Positions 1-8,628 of a stretch of 64,000 nucleotides of DNA are shown piece after piece. The number at the start of each line of letters is the position of its first letter. Position 1 is the stretch's first letter. The stretch comes from Sphingomonadales bacterium (lineage in GTDB: Bacteria > Pseudomonadota > Alphaproteobacteria > Sphingomonadales > Sphingomonadaceae), in assembly GCA_028871475.1 (NCBI GenBank), contig JAGWMZ010000012.1:1-64000 (forward strand), written 5' to 3'. A model generated the notes under the pieces. It made no database searches. It was not told where the DNA came from and was given only the letters and a program-made list of their open reading frames with translations. The translations under genes were made by a program, and so were the position numbers.

Positions 1-118
1 TCGACGCAAAACTAACAGATCAGCGCCACCTCGCACGCCGCAAAAAGATCCCATGGGCGCGGGCTGGCGCTGATTGAGGCAGACTGACCTTCCCGCTTTG
101 TCGTGAAGGAGGTTGCCC

Positions 119-1273
119 GTGTCCATCTCGTCCCATGCCGCCGTCAGCACGCAGTTGAACGCCATCTTCGTGTCGCTGGAGCTGAGCCGTTCCACCTGGT
201 TGGTGACGTCGTTGTCACCAGGTCGCGGCGAGCGCATCTCGCGACACCAGGTGAAGGGAGGCGACGTGCCGGCGCTGCTGGAGCGGTTCGCGCAGTTGCA
301 GGTGAAGGCGCGAGAGCGGACGGGCGAGCAGTACCGGCTGGTCGTTATCCAGGAGGCGGGGCTGGACGGCTTCTGGATACACCGTTGCCTCGTGCGCGAG
401 GGCATCGAGAGCCACGTCGTCGATGCCGCGTCGATCGCGGCCTCACGGCGTAGCCGGCGCGCGAAGACGGACAAGCTGGACGGCGAGGCGCTGGTCCGCA
501 CGCTGCTCGCCTACAAGCGCGGAGAGCCGCGGGTCTGCGCAATGGTGACGGTACCGAGCGCGGAGGACGAGGACCGCCGACGCATCTGTCGTGAGCGGCG
601 CTCGCTCGTGGTCGAACGCATCCGGCACATCAACCGGATCAAGGGATTGCTGTTCGCGCAGGGCGTCGGCGACTATGAACCGCTGCGCACCAACCGGCGT
701 GCGCGGCTGGAGGAACTGGTCACCGGCGACGGCCGGTCGCTGCCGTGCCATGTGAAGCGGGAGATCGAGCGCGAACTGGACCGGCTGGAACTGGTCATGC
801 GCCAGATCAGGGAAGTCGAGCGCGAGCGAGACGCGATGCTGGAGATGGCGACGGACGAAGCCGCTGAGCCGGCGAGCGCGCGGCTTCTCCAACTGCGCGG
901 CATTGGCCCAGAATTCGCCGGCGTGCTATACGCTGAGGCATTCTTCCGCAGCTTCAGCAACCGGCGGCAGGTCGCCTGCTATGCGGGTCTCGCGCCATCC
1001 CCATGGCAAAGCGGCAACATGGGCCGCGAGCAGGGCGTGTCAAAGGCCGGCAACAAGCGGTTGCGCACCACCATGATCCAGGTCGCTTGGCTATGGCTGC
1101 GGCATCAGCCGGATTCGGAGCTGGCGCGCTGGTATGCGGACCGGGTGCAGGCGAACGGTGGACGGGTGAGGCGCGTGATGATCGTGGCGCTCGCCCGCAA
1201 GCTGCTGATCGCGCTGTGGCAGTTCAGTTCGGCCGGCGTCGTGCCGAAGGGCGCGCTACTGAAGGCGGCCTGA
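119..1273 (+). CDS. IS110-family transposase (DEDD type)
   Basis: Transposase of the IS110 family, which pairs an N-terminal RuvC-like DEDD nuclease domain with a C-terminal Tnp_20 domain carrying a catalytic serine. The N-terminus has the branch-typical LELS motif, followed by QEAGLDG and KTDKLDGE, which supply the acidic residues. The C-terminus has LRGIGPEFAG and the serine-containing GVSKAGNKRLR. The length of 384 residues is normal for the family and the frame is intact. I chose the GTG at 119 because AAGGAGG at 106-112 lies six bases upstream; a TTG at 113 in the same frame touches that site. The coding sequence is followed by about 350 bases of structured non-coding DNA, as expected if the guide RNA sits on the right side. 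The exact ends of the element cannot be fixed from one copy. Confidence 0.92.
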   Translation: MSISSHAAVSTQLNAIFVSLELSRSTWLVTSLSPGRGERISRHQVKGGDVPALLERFAQLQVKARERTGEQYRLVVIQEAGLDGFWIHRCLVREGIESHVVDAASIAASRRSRRAKTDKLDGEALVRTLLAYKRGEPRVCAMVTVPSAEDEDRRRICRERRSLVVERIRHINRIKGLLFAQGVGDYEPLRTNRRARLEELVTGDGRSLPCHVKREIERELDRLELVMRQIREVERERDAMLEMATDEAAEPASARLLQLRGIGPEFAGVLYAEAFFRSFSNRRQVACYAGLAPSPWQSGNMGREQGVSKAGNKRLRTTMIQVAWLWLRHQPDSELARWYADRVQANGGRVRRVMIVALARKLLIALWQFSSAGVVPKGALLKAA

Positions 1274-1684
1274 GCAAGCTACCCGATACGAGTTCCCGCA
1301 GGGCATCGTCCCTGCCGGATCCAGGTGGACGGACCGTCGGCCCCTCTTGGCTTTACCCGCCGACAAAAAGGTTGGTCCCGTCTCCTGAGCCAGACCCGAC
1401 GCAAGCGGGATTGTGGTGTGGCCGCGCACGAGCGGCGACCGGATGTGAGGTTAGAGCGGACCGGTCAACGGGACGCTTGTTGCAACAGGCTCAGACCATG
1501 GATCGCGCTGTACGGAGACAACCAATGGAATGAACGACACAGGGCTTTCAGCCGATCTCTCCACAGCCAAGCTTGGCAAGCAAAGCGCCCGTGCAATGGT
1601 TCCGCACAGGCGCTTGACTCGATAATCCCCATGTGAGGGGCCGCCCGCAAGGCAGCCCCTCTTCCATCCTCGCTCTGAGTGAGA
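1274..1684. other. non-coding right flank of the IS and carD 3' region
   Basis: No credible gene is seen. The left part is probably the right end of the IS110-type element, including the candidate guide RNA. Near the right side, AGGGGC 1636-1641 pairs with GCCCCT 1655-1660 (GCC/GGC also pair inside), a hairpin that could end carD transcription on the minus strand. It lacks a T-run on either strand, so it is a weak terminator call. Confidence 0.5.
1285..1415 (+). ncRNA. candidate IS110 guide (bridge/seek) RNA region
   Basis: IS110-family elements are known to carry a structured non-coding RNA that guides target choice; in the IS1111 group it lies downstream of the transposase. This stretch follows the transposase stop and holds successive hairpins: GCAGGG 1298-1303 with CCCTGC 1310-1315; GTCGGC 1336-1341 with GCCGAC 1359-1364 around a 17-base loop; and TCCCG 1376-1380 with CGGGA 1406-1410. 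No convincing protein is encoded. The boundaries are arbitrary and the assignment is inference from position and folding. Confidence 0.25.
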
Positions 1685-2215
1685 TCAGACCGCGGCGGCT
1701 TCGTAATATTTGGGCGCATGCTCGTTCAGGATCAAGAGAATCTTCTTGAGCGCAGCCGGTTCGTCGGTCTTTTCCATCGCGGCCAGTTCGCGGGCAAGTC
1801 GGCTGGAGGCGGCTTCGAAGATCTGGCGTTCGGAGTAGCTCTGCTCGGGCTGATCATCGGCGCGGAACAGGTCGCGCGTCACTTCCGCGATACTGACCAG
1901 ATCGCCCGAATTGATCTTCGCTTCATATTCCTGGGCACGGCGCGACCACATGGTGCGCTTTACCTTGGGCTTGCCTTTCAGCGTGTCGAGCGCCTCGCGC
2001 AGGGTCTTGTCGGACGACAGCTTGCGCATGCCGATCGCTTCGACCTTGTTGACGGGGACGCGCAGAGTCATCCGTTCTTTTTCGAATCGCAGCACATAGA
2101 GTTCAAGCTTCATGCCGGCGATTTCCTGCTCCAGCAGTTCTATCACGCGACCGACACCGTGCTTGGGGTAAACGACGTAATCTCCAACATCGAAGGCGAA
2201 AGCCTTGGCGGTCAT
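1685..2215 (-). CDS. carD: CarD family transcriptional regulator
   Basis: CarD/CdnL-type protein that binds the RNA polymerase beta subunit and stabilises open complexes at promoters such as those for rRNA. Residues about 6-65 form the RNA-polymerase-interacting domain, starting with the typical FDVGDYVVYPKHGVGRV segment, followed by a helical DNA-binding C-terminal domain. The 176-residue length is normal for alphaproteobacteria. AAGGACG lies just upstream of the ATG. It is the last gene of a minus-strand run helicase, S4 protein, fdxA, carD, but a gap of 367 bases to fdxA suggests its own promoter. Function is assigned from family knowledge. Confidence 0.95.
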   Translation of the reverse strand: MTAKAFAFDVGDYVVYPKHGVGRVIELLEQEIAGMKLELYVLRFEKERMTLRVPVNKVEAIGMRKLSSDKTLREALDTLKGKPKVKRTMWSRRAQEYEAKINSGDLVSIAEVTRDLFRADDQPEQSYSERQIFEAASSRLARELAAMEKTDEPAALKKILLILNEHAPKYYEAAAV

Positions 2216-2582
2216 CTATCGTCCTTTCGCTCGGCAGGGGAGGGCAGCGGCAAAGGTGTCGACACAAGCTGTTGACAGTCGAGGGAATTTGGCGCTGTAA
2301 CAGATTGACTGCCACAAGCGTCCTGTCAACATCGGGTCAACAAGGGTCCGCGTACCTGCCTTTCATGGTGTTTGGGGTTAGACCCATTCATGCTTTGGTT
2401 GCCGACCGGAATTGGCTCATGACCGGTCGATCTGGATATTATATACCCCATCTGTAACAAAATTGCCAGAGGCGAGAATCGCACGCGCGATTATCACCCC
2501 TGGCATCATTTTGTCCAAGTCTGGCACGGGGATGGCGGTCTTCGCCGCGTCCCGATCAGTCGCCCGGATGGTTAGCCCCGGC
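2216..2582. other. intergenic region upstream of carD
   Basis: No gene is supported here. It should hold the carD promoter on the minus strand. A TTGACA on that strand (complement of 2324-2329) is a possible -35 box, but the hexamer 17 bases further (complement of 2301-2306) is a poor -10, so I do not call a promoter. A + strand TTGACA at 2272-2277 has no gene downstream. Confidence 0.4.
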
Positions 2583-2921
2583 TCAGTCGCCTTCGCCGGG
2601 CGCTTCGGAGAAATAGGCCTCGAACTTGCCGTCCTTGCCCTTGAACTCGTCGGCGTCCTCGGGGACGTCCTTCTTGGCGGTGATGTTGGGCCATTCGGCC
2701 GAGAACTTGGCGTTCAGTTCCTGCCACTGCTCGATGCCGCTTTCGGTGTCGGGCAGGATCGCTTCGGCCGGGCACTCAGGCTCGCACACGCCGCAATCGA
2801 TGCATTCGCTGGGGTTGATCACCAGCATGTTTTCGCCCTCGTAGAAGCAGTCCACAGGGCACACTTCCACGCAATCCATGTATTTGCAGCGGATACAGGC
2901 GTCGGTGACGACATAGGTCAT
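2583..2921 (-). CDS. fdxA: ferredoxin FdxA (3Fe-4S/4Fe-4S)
   Basis: Small cytoplasmic electron carrier of the seven-iron ferredoxin family. Cysteines at 9, 12, 17, 21 and 25, then 40, 43, 46 and 50, give the two cluster-binding motifs, the second being [11 protein letters not shown]. The acidic C-terminal extension to residue 112 is typical of the alphaproteobacterial FdxA type. AAAGGGGA precedes the ATG. The S4 protein gene ends 28 bases upstream, so the two are likely co-transcribed. The redox partner is not visible. Confidence 0.95.
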   Translation of the reverse strand: MTYVVTDACIRCKYMDCVEVCPVDCFYEGENMLVINPSECIDCGVCEPECPAEAILPDTESGIEQWQELNAKFSAEWPNITAKKDVPEDADEFKGKDGKFEAYFSEAPGEGD

Positions 2922-2949
2922 GGCTGCAAATCCCCTTTCACTGGAAAAA

Positions 2950-3246
2950 TCATTCAGCAGTAATGCTCGGGCCTGCTGCTAGGAGGGAAAGGCGGGTCTC
3001 GTCAAGCACCCTGTAACAGGCTTGTGCTTCGGGTGCCGGTCCGCGCCGCTGGGGCAAGGTGCCGATTTCGATGACCAGCACGCCGCGCGGCAGCGGCAAA
3101 ACCAGCACATCGCCGGGTTTTACCGCAACGCTGGGGCGCTCCACCCGGCGGTTGTTGAGCCGCATATGGCCTTGCAAAACCCAGTCATGGGCATGGGTGC
3201 GGGTGGCGGCGAGGCGCAGAAACCAGAGGAGCTTGTCGATGCGCAT
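2950..3246 (-). CDS. S4-domain RNA-binding protein (Hsp15-like)
   Basis: Small protein made almost entirely of an S4 RNA-binding fold. It opens with [12 protein letters not shown] and continues with the RLNNRRV and [10 protein letters not shown] segments typical of S4/Hsp15 proteins, which bind structured RNA, including stalled 50S subunits in E. coli. I chose the ATG that places MRID at the N-terminus, the usual family start (98 residues). An in-frame ATGATG nine or ten codons upstream would overlap the helicase stop and is the alternative. It lies directly downstream of the helicase, so both probably act on RNA and are translated together. Confidence 0.85.
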   Translation of the reverse strand: MRIDKLLWFLRLAATRTHAHDWVLQGHMRLNNRRVERPSVAVKPGDVLVLPLPRGVLVIEIGTLPQRRGPAPEAQACYRVLDETRLSLLAAGPSITAE

Positions 3247-3269
3247 GGTCGTTTCAGCCCCAGCCGCCA

Positions 3270-5837
3270 TCATGCCACCAATTGCGCCAGAGCGGCAAAG
3301 GCGCCAGTGGGCAGAGGAGTCGCGATTTCGCCATGCTCGCGCCGAGGGGGATGCCACCGCCAGACCAGCGGCGCCGGTGGCCCGGCCACATCATCGGCCA
3401 GCACGCGGGGCATGATCGCGCGGAAGCCGGCGAGGCGCAGCAGATGGGCATAGGAGCGGGTCGTCAGCCCCATCTTGACTGCCTCATGCGGATCAAGTGC
3501 AAAGGCGCGCCCACGGGCGGCCGCCCGGCGTCCATGGGCCTCGCGCAGCAAGGCTTCAGCCTTGTCCAGCCGCAAGGCCTGGCCGCCAAGGCGGCGATAG
3601 CCCATCGGCACGTTCTTGCGCTCGGCAGGCAGGATGGCCGGCATGGCGGCCATGCCTGGCTGCCCATGCAAGGCGGCCCAGGCGGTCTGCGCGCTGGCCT
3701 TCAGCATGGCGGGCAGGAACAGGTCGATGGCCCCCACCTTCACGCCCAGACGGCGCAACAGGTCACGCTGTTCCTTGTCGAGCCGGTCAAGCCCCGAATC
3801 CAGCCGCTCGATCATGCCACCGGCCTCGACCAGACGGATCAACAAGGCGCGCAGGGCCGAGCCTGTTGCCTTGTCGAGGCTGGCTTCCTCCAGCCGGGCG
3901 AGAGAGGCCAGCGGGCGCAGGCGGCGTTCCAGCCAGCCTTGCAGGGCGGCCATCAACGCACCGCTGTCGATCAGGCTCAAGCCCGGGGCCGGCGTCAACG
4001 CCGGTGAAAGAAGGCGGCGACCATGGGCGAGACGAGCCACTTCTTCCCCGTGCCAGATAATGCTCGCGCCCTTGAAATCGAGATCCCTGTCTGGTCCAGC
4101 GTCCGTCTTGGCATCCGGCCCGGCGGTAAGCCGCTCCGCCAGATCGCGCGCGCGCGCCGCCATCAGGGACGGCAGGTGCCGCTCCGCGGCCGACAGCAGC
4201 AGCTTGCGATCGGCCAGACGTGCGGTGGGATCGACACGGAAACGAAAGCCATGCAGCGTGCCCAGCGGTTCGCCATCGACCAGCACTGTATCGCCTTCGA
4301 GCACGACAGGGAGCAGCCCCGAATCCGGCCCCAGCTTGCGCATCAGCACGGCGGTGCGGCGGTTGACGAAGCGCTCGGTCAACCTTGCGTGCAATGCGTC
4401 GGAGAGACGGGCTTCCACCGCGCGGGCGCGCTCGGCCATGTCCTCCTGCGCCAGCACCCAGTCACGCCGCTGGCAGATATAGGACCAGCTGCGAATTGCC
4501 GAAATGCGCCCTTGCAGCGTGTCGATGTCGCCGCCCGTATTGTCCAGCTGGGCAATGGCGCGTGGCGCATGATCGCTGGCGAGAGGGCCATGTGCCAGCT
4601 CGCTCCATAGCCGCTCGACAAAGCGGGCATGGGTGTCCGCGCCCTGCTGGCGGAAATCGGGCAGGCGGCACACATCCCAGAACCGGCGCAGCATGGCGGG
4701 GGTCTTCAGCGTGGCGGTGATCTCGCTCTGCTCGGCCAGACGTTTGAGCACGGCCAGATCGATTGCCTCGGGCGCGGCCATCAGTTCGGCGCGTTCGGGC
4801 GGCGTTTCCAGATCATCAATCAGCGTGGCGAGCGAGTCAAAGCGTGGTTCGGATTCGCGCCAGTAGAGCCGTGTGACCGGCGGGAAGCGATGCTCCTCGA
4901 TGGCGTAGATCTCTTCATCGGTGAACTCGGCCTGATGGGCCCCGCCGCTCAGCGTGCCGAAGGTGCCATCGCGTTGATGCCGCCCGGCGCGCCCGGCGAT
5001 TTGCGCCATTTCCGAAATCGTCAGCCGCCTTTGCCGCACACCGTCATATTTCGACAGGCCGGCAAAGGCGACATAGGTGATATCGAGGTTGAGCCCCATG
5101 CCGATGGCATCCGTCGCCACCAGATAATCGACCTCGCCGGTCTGATAGAGCGCCACCTGCCGGTTGCGCGTTTCGGGCGACAATCCGCCCATCACCACCG
5201 CCGCCCCGCCGCGAAACCGGCGCAGCATTTCGGCCACGGCATAGACCTGTTCGGCGGAAAAGGCGACGATCGCACTGCGGGGCGGAATGCGTGAAAGCTT
5301 CTTGGCCCCGGCATAGGAGAGGGTGGAAAAGCGCGGCCGTGTCACGATCTCCACACCGGGAATCAACGCCTTGACCATCGGCTCCATCGTGGCAGAGCCC
5401 AGCAGCATGGTTTCCTCACGCCCGCGCGCATGCAGCAGGCGGTCGGTGAAAATATGCCCTCGTTCGCGGTCGGCGCAGAGCTGAATCTCGTCGAGCCCGA
5501 CAAAGGCGACATCGGCGCTGACCGGCATGGCTTCTACCGTGCAGAGCATCCAGCGCGCGTGCTTGGGTTCGATCCGCTCCTCGCCAGTGATCAGCGCGAC
5601 ATGTTCGCGCCCCTTGATCGCCACGACCTTTTCATAAACCTCGCGCGCCAGCAGCCGCAGCGGAAAGCCCATCATGCCAGAGGAATGGGCGCACATCCGC
5701 TCAATGGCGAGATGCGTCTTGCCGGTGTTGGTGGGGCCGAGCACAGCCTTGACCCGGCCATGGTCCGCAGGCCGATCGACCTTGAAGGCGGACAGCGCCG
5801 AAAGGCCGCCAAAGGGAGCAGGGGGATGCTTCGCCAT
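3270..5837 (-). CDS. SUV3-like ATP-dependent RNA helicase
   Basis: Superfamily 2 helicase of the SUV3/MgpS-like type common in alphaproteobacteria, presumed to unwind RNA. Motif I GPTNTGKT is at residues 34-41, motif II is DEIQ, motif III SAT and motif VI QIAGRAGR. A long C-terminal part of about 450 residues has no motif I can name. Total length is 855 residues. It heads the cluster with the S4 protein and fdxA. The start is odd: the ATG lies inside the left arm of a perfect 15-bp inverted repeat (5825-5839 with 5848-5862), so the initiation region can fold into a stable hairpin, and no Shine-Dalgarno sequence is seen. A later start closer to motif I cannot be excluded. Confidence 0.9.
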   Translation of the reverse strand: MAKHPPAPFGGLSALSAFKVDRPADHGRVKAVLGPTNTGKTHLAIERMCAHSSGMMGFPLRLLAREVYEKVVAIKGREHVALITGEERIEPKHARWMLCTVEAMPVSADVAFVGLDEIQLCADRERGHIFTDRLLHARGREETMLLGSATMEPMVKALIPGVEIVTRPRFSTLSYAGAKKLSRIPPRSAIVAFSAEQVYAVAEMLRRFRGGAAVVMGGLSPETRNRQVALYQTGEVDYLVATDAIGMGLNLDITYVAFAGLSKYDGVRQRRLTISEMAQIAGRAGRHQRDGTFGTLSGGAHQAEFTDEEIYAIEEHRFPPVTRLYWRESEPRFDSLATLIDDLETPPERAELMAAPEAIDLAVLKRLAEQSEITATLKTPAMLRRFWDVCRLPDFRQQGADTHARFVERLWSELAHGPLASDHAPRAIAQLDNTGGDIDTLQGRISAIRSWSYICQRRDWVLAQEDMAERARAVEARLSDALHARLTERFVNRRTAVLMRKLGPDSGLLPVVLEGDTVLVDGEPLGTLHGFRFRVDPTARLADRKLLLSAAERHLPSLMAARARDLAERLTAGPDAKTDAGPDRDLDFKGASIIWHGEEVARLAHGRRLLSPALTPAPGLSLIDSGALMAALQGWLERRLRPLASLARLEEASLDKATGSALRALLIRLVEAGGMIERLDSGLDRLDKEQRDLLRRLGVKVGAIDLFLPAMLKASAQTAWAALHGQPGMAAMPAILPAERKNVPMGYRRLGGQALRLDKAEALLREAHGRRAAARGRAFALDPHEAVKMGLTTRSYAHLLRLAGFRAIMPRVLADDVAGPPAPLVWRWHPPRREHGEIATPLPTGAFAALAQLVA

Positions 5838-5862
5838 CTAAGTCACAAGATGGCGAAGCATC
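5825..5862 (-). promoter_or_regulatory. 15-bp hairpin over the helicase start codon
   Basis: The 15-base arm 5825-5839 (GATGCTTCGCCATCT) is the exact reverse complement of 5848-5862, with an 8-base loop between. In the helicase mRNA the AUG and the next four codons would be paired. This would be expected to limit translation initiation; a regulatory role is inference. Confidence 0.5.
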
Positions 5863-5983
5863 ATGGCCAGAACAAGGCGCTGCCCGGCTTTTCCACCATC
5901 AAGCGCGCCCTGTATCACGGATTTTGCGCCCGGCGGAATGGGAAGAGGCGCCAAGAGCGGTGCATCCCGGCCAGTTTTATCAC

Positions 5984-5996
5984 TTGGTTAACCCAA
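5984..5996. promoter_or_regulatory. near-palindromic GTTAACC site upstream of M23 gene
   Basis: The sequence TTGGTTAACCCAA lies 45 bases before the start chosen for the M23 peptidase gene. It contains TTAACC, the half-site bound by CtrA in Caulobacter, and is nearly self-complementary. Only one half-site pair is visible, so the assignment is weak. Confidence 0.25.
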
Positions 5997-6040
5997 ATCG
6001 TGCAGGGCTGGCTTTGCTCAAACCGAGGGACGGGCCCAGC

Positions 6041-7507
6041 GTGTTTGCATTTCGCCACAGTGACGACGGACGCGATGGTGGCGTTCACGCGCCCACCCGG
6101 CACGCAGTGGGCCGCTGGGCAGACCGCCTCAAGGCTTTTCACTTCACCACCGATCTGGCCGAGGACATCGGCGCGCCGCATTGGTGGCGCGGGCTGGCGG
6201 TGATGCTGGGTGGCATCGGCTTTGGCCTCGCCTTCTGGCCGGGGCAGCCACGGGTCGAGGCGGCAGCGGCCACGCATATGGACGGCGCCGCGCGTGAGGA
6301 ATGGCGCAGCCAGACCCTGCAACCGGGCTTTCGCGGCGCGCAGATCGGGGAGCGTCGCGGGCCGGGCGCGTTGGTCACGCCGATCGCCTCCGTACCCGAA
6401 CGGCCGAGCCTTTCGCTGGTGGCGACCCTGGCGCAGGGTGATACGCTGGGCCAGATGCTGGCCCGCGCGGGCGTCGGGCAGGGGGATGTGGCGCGCGCTC
6501 AGGCTCTGGTCGGCTCGGCCATGGCGGCGGGCAGCATTGCACCGGGCACGCGTTTCGACATCACGCTGGGCCGCGCGCCGGGCCCCGGACAGGCACGCCC
6601 GCTCGACAGGCTGGATTTTCAGCCAAGGCTCGATCTCGAACTCGCCGTGGCGCGCTATGGCGGCGCGCTGGGCGTGAGCCGTGTGGCGATTCCCGTCGAT
6701 ACCACCCCCTTGCGCATTCGCGGCGTGGTGGGGCCGAGTCTTTACCGTTCCGCGCGCGCCGCCGGCGTGCCGATGAAGGCGATCGAGCAATATCTCCACG
6801 CCATCGATGCCCATTTCAGCATCGACGATGTCGCGCCGGGCGATACATTCGACGTGATCCTGAATTACACCCGCTCCGCCCGTGGCGAAACGCAGGCGGG
6901 CGACCTCATCTATGCCGGCATCGAGCATGATGGCAAACCCCGCACCCAATTGCTGCGCTGGGGCGGGGAAGGCCAGTTCTTCGATGCTCAGGCGATGAAT
7001 GAACAGCGCCAGTCCAATGCCCTCATCATGCCGGTTGCCGGCGCGCGCATCACCTCCAGCTTTGGCCTGCGCTTCCACCCCATTCTTGGCTACGCGCGCA
7101 TGCATTCGGGCACGGATCTGGCCGCGCCATGGGGTGCGCCCATCTATGCCGTCGCCGACGGGATCGTCACCTATGCCGGGGGCCGGGGCGGCTATGGCAA
7201 TTACGTCAAGCTGGAGCATGGCGGGGATCTTGCCACCGCCTATGGCCATATGAGCCGCATCGCCGTCACCCCGGGCGAGCGCGTGCATGCCGGGCAGGTC
7301 ATCGGCTATGTCGGTTCCACTGGCCTGTCGACCGGGCCGCACGTCCACTATGAAGTGTTTCGCGACGGCGTTTCGGTGGACCCGATGTCGGTGCATTTCA
7401 TCGTGCGCGCGGGCGTGGACCGGGCGGATATGGACGGGTTCAAGGCGAAGCTGGCCAGTTTGATGAAGGTGAAGGTCGGGGCGGCTTTGCAAGGGTTTCA
7501 TGGATGA
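6041..7507 (+). CDS. M23 family metallopeptidase, membrane-anchored
   Basis: Periplasmic peptidoglycan endopeptidase of the LytM/M23 family. A membrane segment at about residues 47-65 follows a basic N-terminus and should anchor the enzyme in the inner membrane. Next comes a LysM/OapA-like region (QGDTLGQMLARAGV), then a C-terminal LytM domain with both zinc motifs intact: MHSGTDLA (HxxxD) and GPHVHYE (HxH). I chose the GTG at 6041 because GAGGGA sits ten bases upstream; a TTG at 5924 would extend the frame by 39 residues of unlikely sequence. It is divergent from the helicase gene. Expected product length is 488 residues. Confidence 0.88.
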   Translation: MFAFRHSDDGRDGGVHAPTRHAVGRWADRLKAFHFTTDLAEDIGAPHWWRGLAVMLGGIGFGLAFWPGQPRVEAAAATHMDGAAREEWRSQTLQPGFRGAQIGERRGPGALVTPIASVPERPSLSLVATLAQGDTLGQMLARAGVGQGDVARAQALVGSAMAAGSIAPGTRFDITLGRAPGPGQARPLDRLDFQPRLDLELAVARYGGALGVSRVAIPVDTTPLRIRGVVGPSLYRSARAAGVPMKAIEQYLHAIDAHFSIDDVAPGDTFDVILNYTRSARGETQAGDLIYAGIEHDGKPRTQLLRWGGEGQFFDAQAMNEQRQSNALIMPVAGARITSSFGLRFHPILGYARMHSGTDLAAPWGAPIYAVADGIVTYAGGRGGYGNYVKLEHGGDLATAYGHMSRIAVTPGERVHAGQVIGYVGSTGLSTGPHVHYEVFRDGVSVDPMSVHFIVRAGVDRADMDGFKAKLASLMKVKVGAALQGFHG

Positions 7508-7515
7508 AGGGAATC

Positions 7516-7537
7516 TGCGAGGGCAATGGCCCTCGCA
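7516..7537. repeat. TGCGAGGGC palindrome (REP-like)
   Basis: Perfect 9-bp arms TGCGAGGGC and GCCCTCGCA around the loop AATG, in the gap between the M23 gene and hemB. The same arms recur at several other gene ends in this window, so it is a dispersed repeat rather than a unique terminator. Confidence 0.75.
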
Positions 7538-7615
7538 CCTCTCTTCTAACCTTCCTCCCCATCCCAGACCAAAATCGCATTCCCCATCAAGGCCAACCGG
7601 TCTAAACCCCCAACC

Positions 7616-8623
7616 ATGACCCAGACCATCATCGCCCCCTTTCCCGCCCAGCGCCCTCGCCGCAGCCGTGCCACCGCCTGGAGCCGCGCCATGCATCGTG
7701 AGACGGTGCTGACGCCGGCCAATCTCATCTGGCCTCTGTTCGTGGCGGACGGGAAAGGCGTGGAAGACCCGATTGCCGCGCTTCCGGGCGTTTCGCGCTG
7801 GAGCGTGGATTTGATGGTGGAGCGCGCGAAAGAGGCCGTCAGCCTCGGCATCCCCTGCCTCGCCTTGTTCCCCTACACGCAGGCAGAGCGCCGCAGCGAG
7901 GACGGCCAGGAAGCGCTGAATCCTGACAATCTGATGTGCCGCGCCATCCGCGCCATCAAGGATGCCTGCGGGGATGACATCGGCGTGCTGACCGATGTGG
8001 CGCTCGATCCCTACACCTCGCATGGGCAGGATGGGTTGATCGACGAGGGCGGCTATGTGCTCAACGATCAGACGGTCGAGACGCTGGTGGGCCAGAGCCT
8101 CAATCAGGCCAATGCGGGCGCTGACATCATCGCGCCCAGCGACATGATGGATGGCCGCATCGCCGCCATTCGCGGCGCGCTGGAAGGGGCGGGGCACCAG
8201 AACGTGCAGATCATGTCCTATGCCGCCAAATATGCCAGCGCCTTTTACGGGCCTTTCCGCGATGCGGTGGGCTCGCGCGGTTTGCTCAAGGGCAACAAGA
8301 AGACCTATCAGATGGACCCGGGCAATGCCGAGGAAGCCCTGCGCGAGGTCGCCATGGATCTGGCCGAGGGCGCCGACAGCGTGATGGTCAAGCCCGGCCT
8401 GCCCTATCTCGACATCGCCCGCCGGGTGAAGGAGCAGTTCGGCGTGCCGGTCTTCGCCTATCAGGTCAGCGGCGAATATGCGATGATCGAACATGCGGTG
8501 GCTGCGGGCGCTGCTGACCGCGATGCCATGGTGCTGGAAACCCTGCTCGCCTTCCGCCGCGCGGGCTGTTCGGGCGTGCTGACCTATCACGCTGCCCATG
8601 CGGCTCGGTTGCTCAATGGCTGA
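7616..8623 (+). CDS. hemB: porphobilinogen synthase (delta-aminolevulinate dehydratase)
   Basis: Condenses two 5-aminolevulinate molecules to porphobilinogen in haem and other tetrapyrrole synthesis, in the cytoplasm. The Schiff-base lysine lies in VMVKPG (Lys259), and the second active-site lysine is in the GNKKTYQMDPGN segment (about 228-229). The region that carries the cysteine zinc ligands in other HemB proteins reads DVALDPYTSHGQDG, so this is the zinc-independent, magnesium-type enzyme usual in alphaproteobacteria. At 335 residues the length is normal. It starts a run with the acetyltransferase, carbonic anhydrase and DUF167 genes. Confidence 0.96.
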   Translation: MTQTIIAPFPAQRPRRSRATAWSRAMHRETVLTPANLIWPLFVADGKGVEDPIAALPGVSRWSVDLMVERAKEAVSLGIPCLALFPYTQAERRSEDGQEALNPDNLMCRAIRAIKDACGDDIGVLTDVALDPYTSHGQDGLIDEGGYVLNDQTVETLVGQSLNQANAGADIIAPSDMMDGRIAAIRGALEGAGHQNVQIMSYAAKYASAFYGPFRDAVGSRGLLKGNKKTYQMDPGNAEEALREVAMDLAEGADSVMVKPGLPYLDIARRVKEQFGVPVFAYQVSGEYAMIEHAVAAGAADRDAMVLETLLAFRRAGCSGVLTYHAAHAARLLNG

Positions 8624-8628
8624 GGCCC

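Noticed and set aside
2272..2301. TTGACA with TGTAAC on the plus strand upstream of carD
   Set aside because: No gene, terminator or structured RNA follows on that strand, so a promoter call would rest on hexamers alone.
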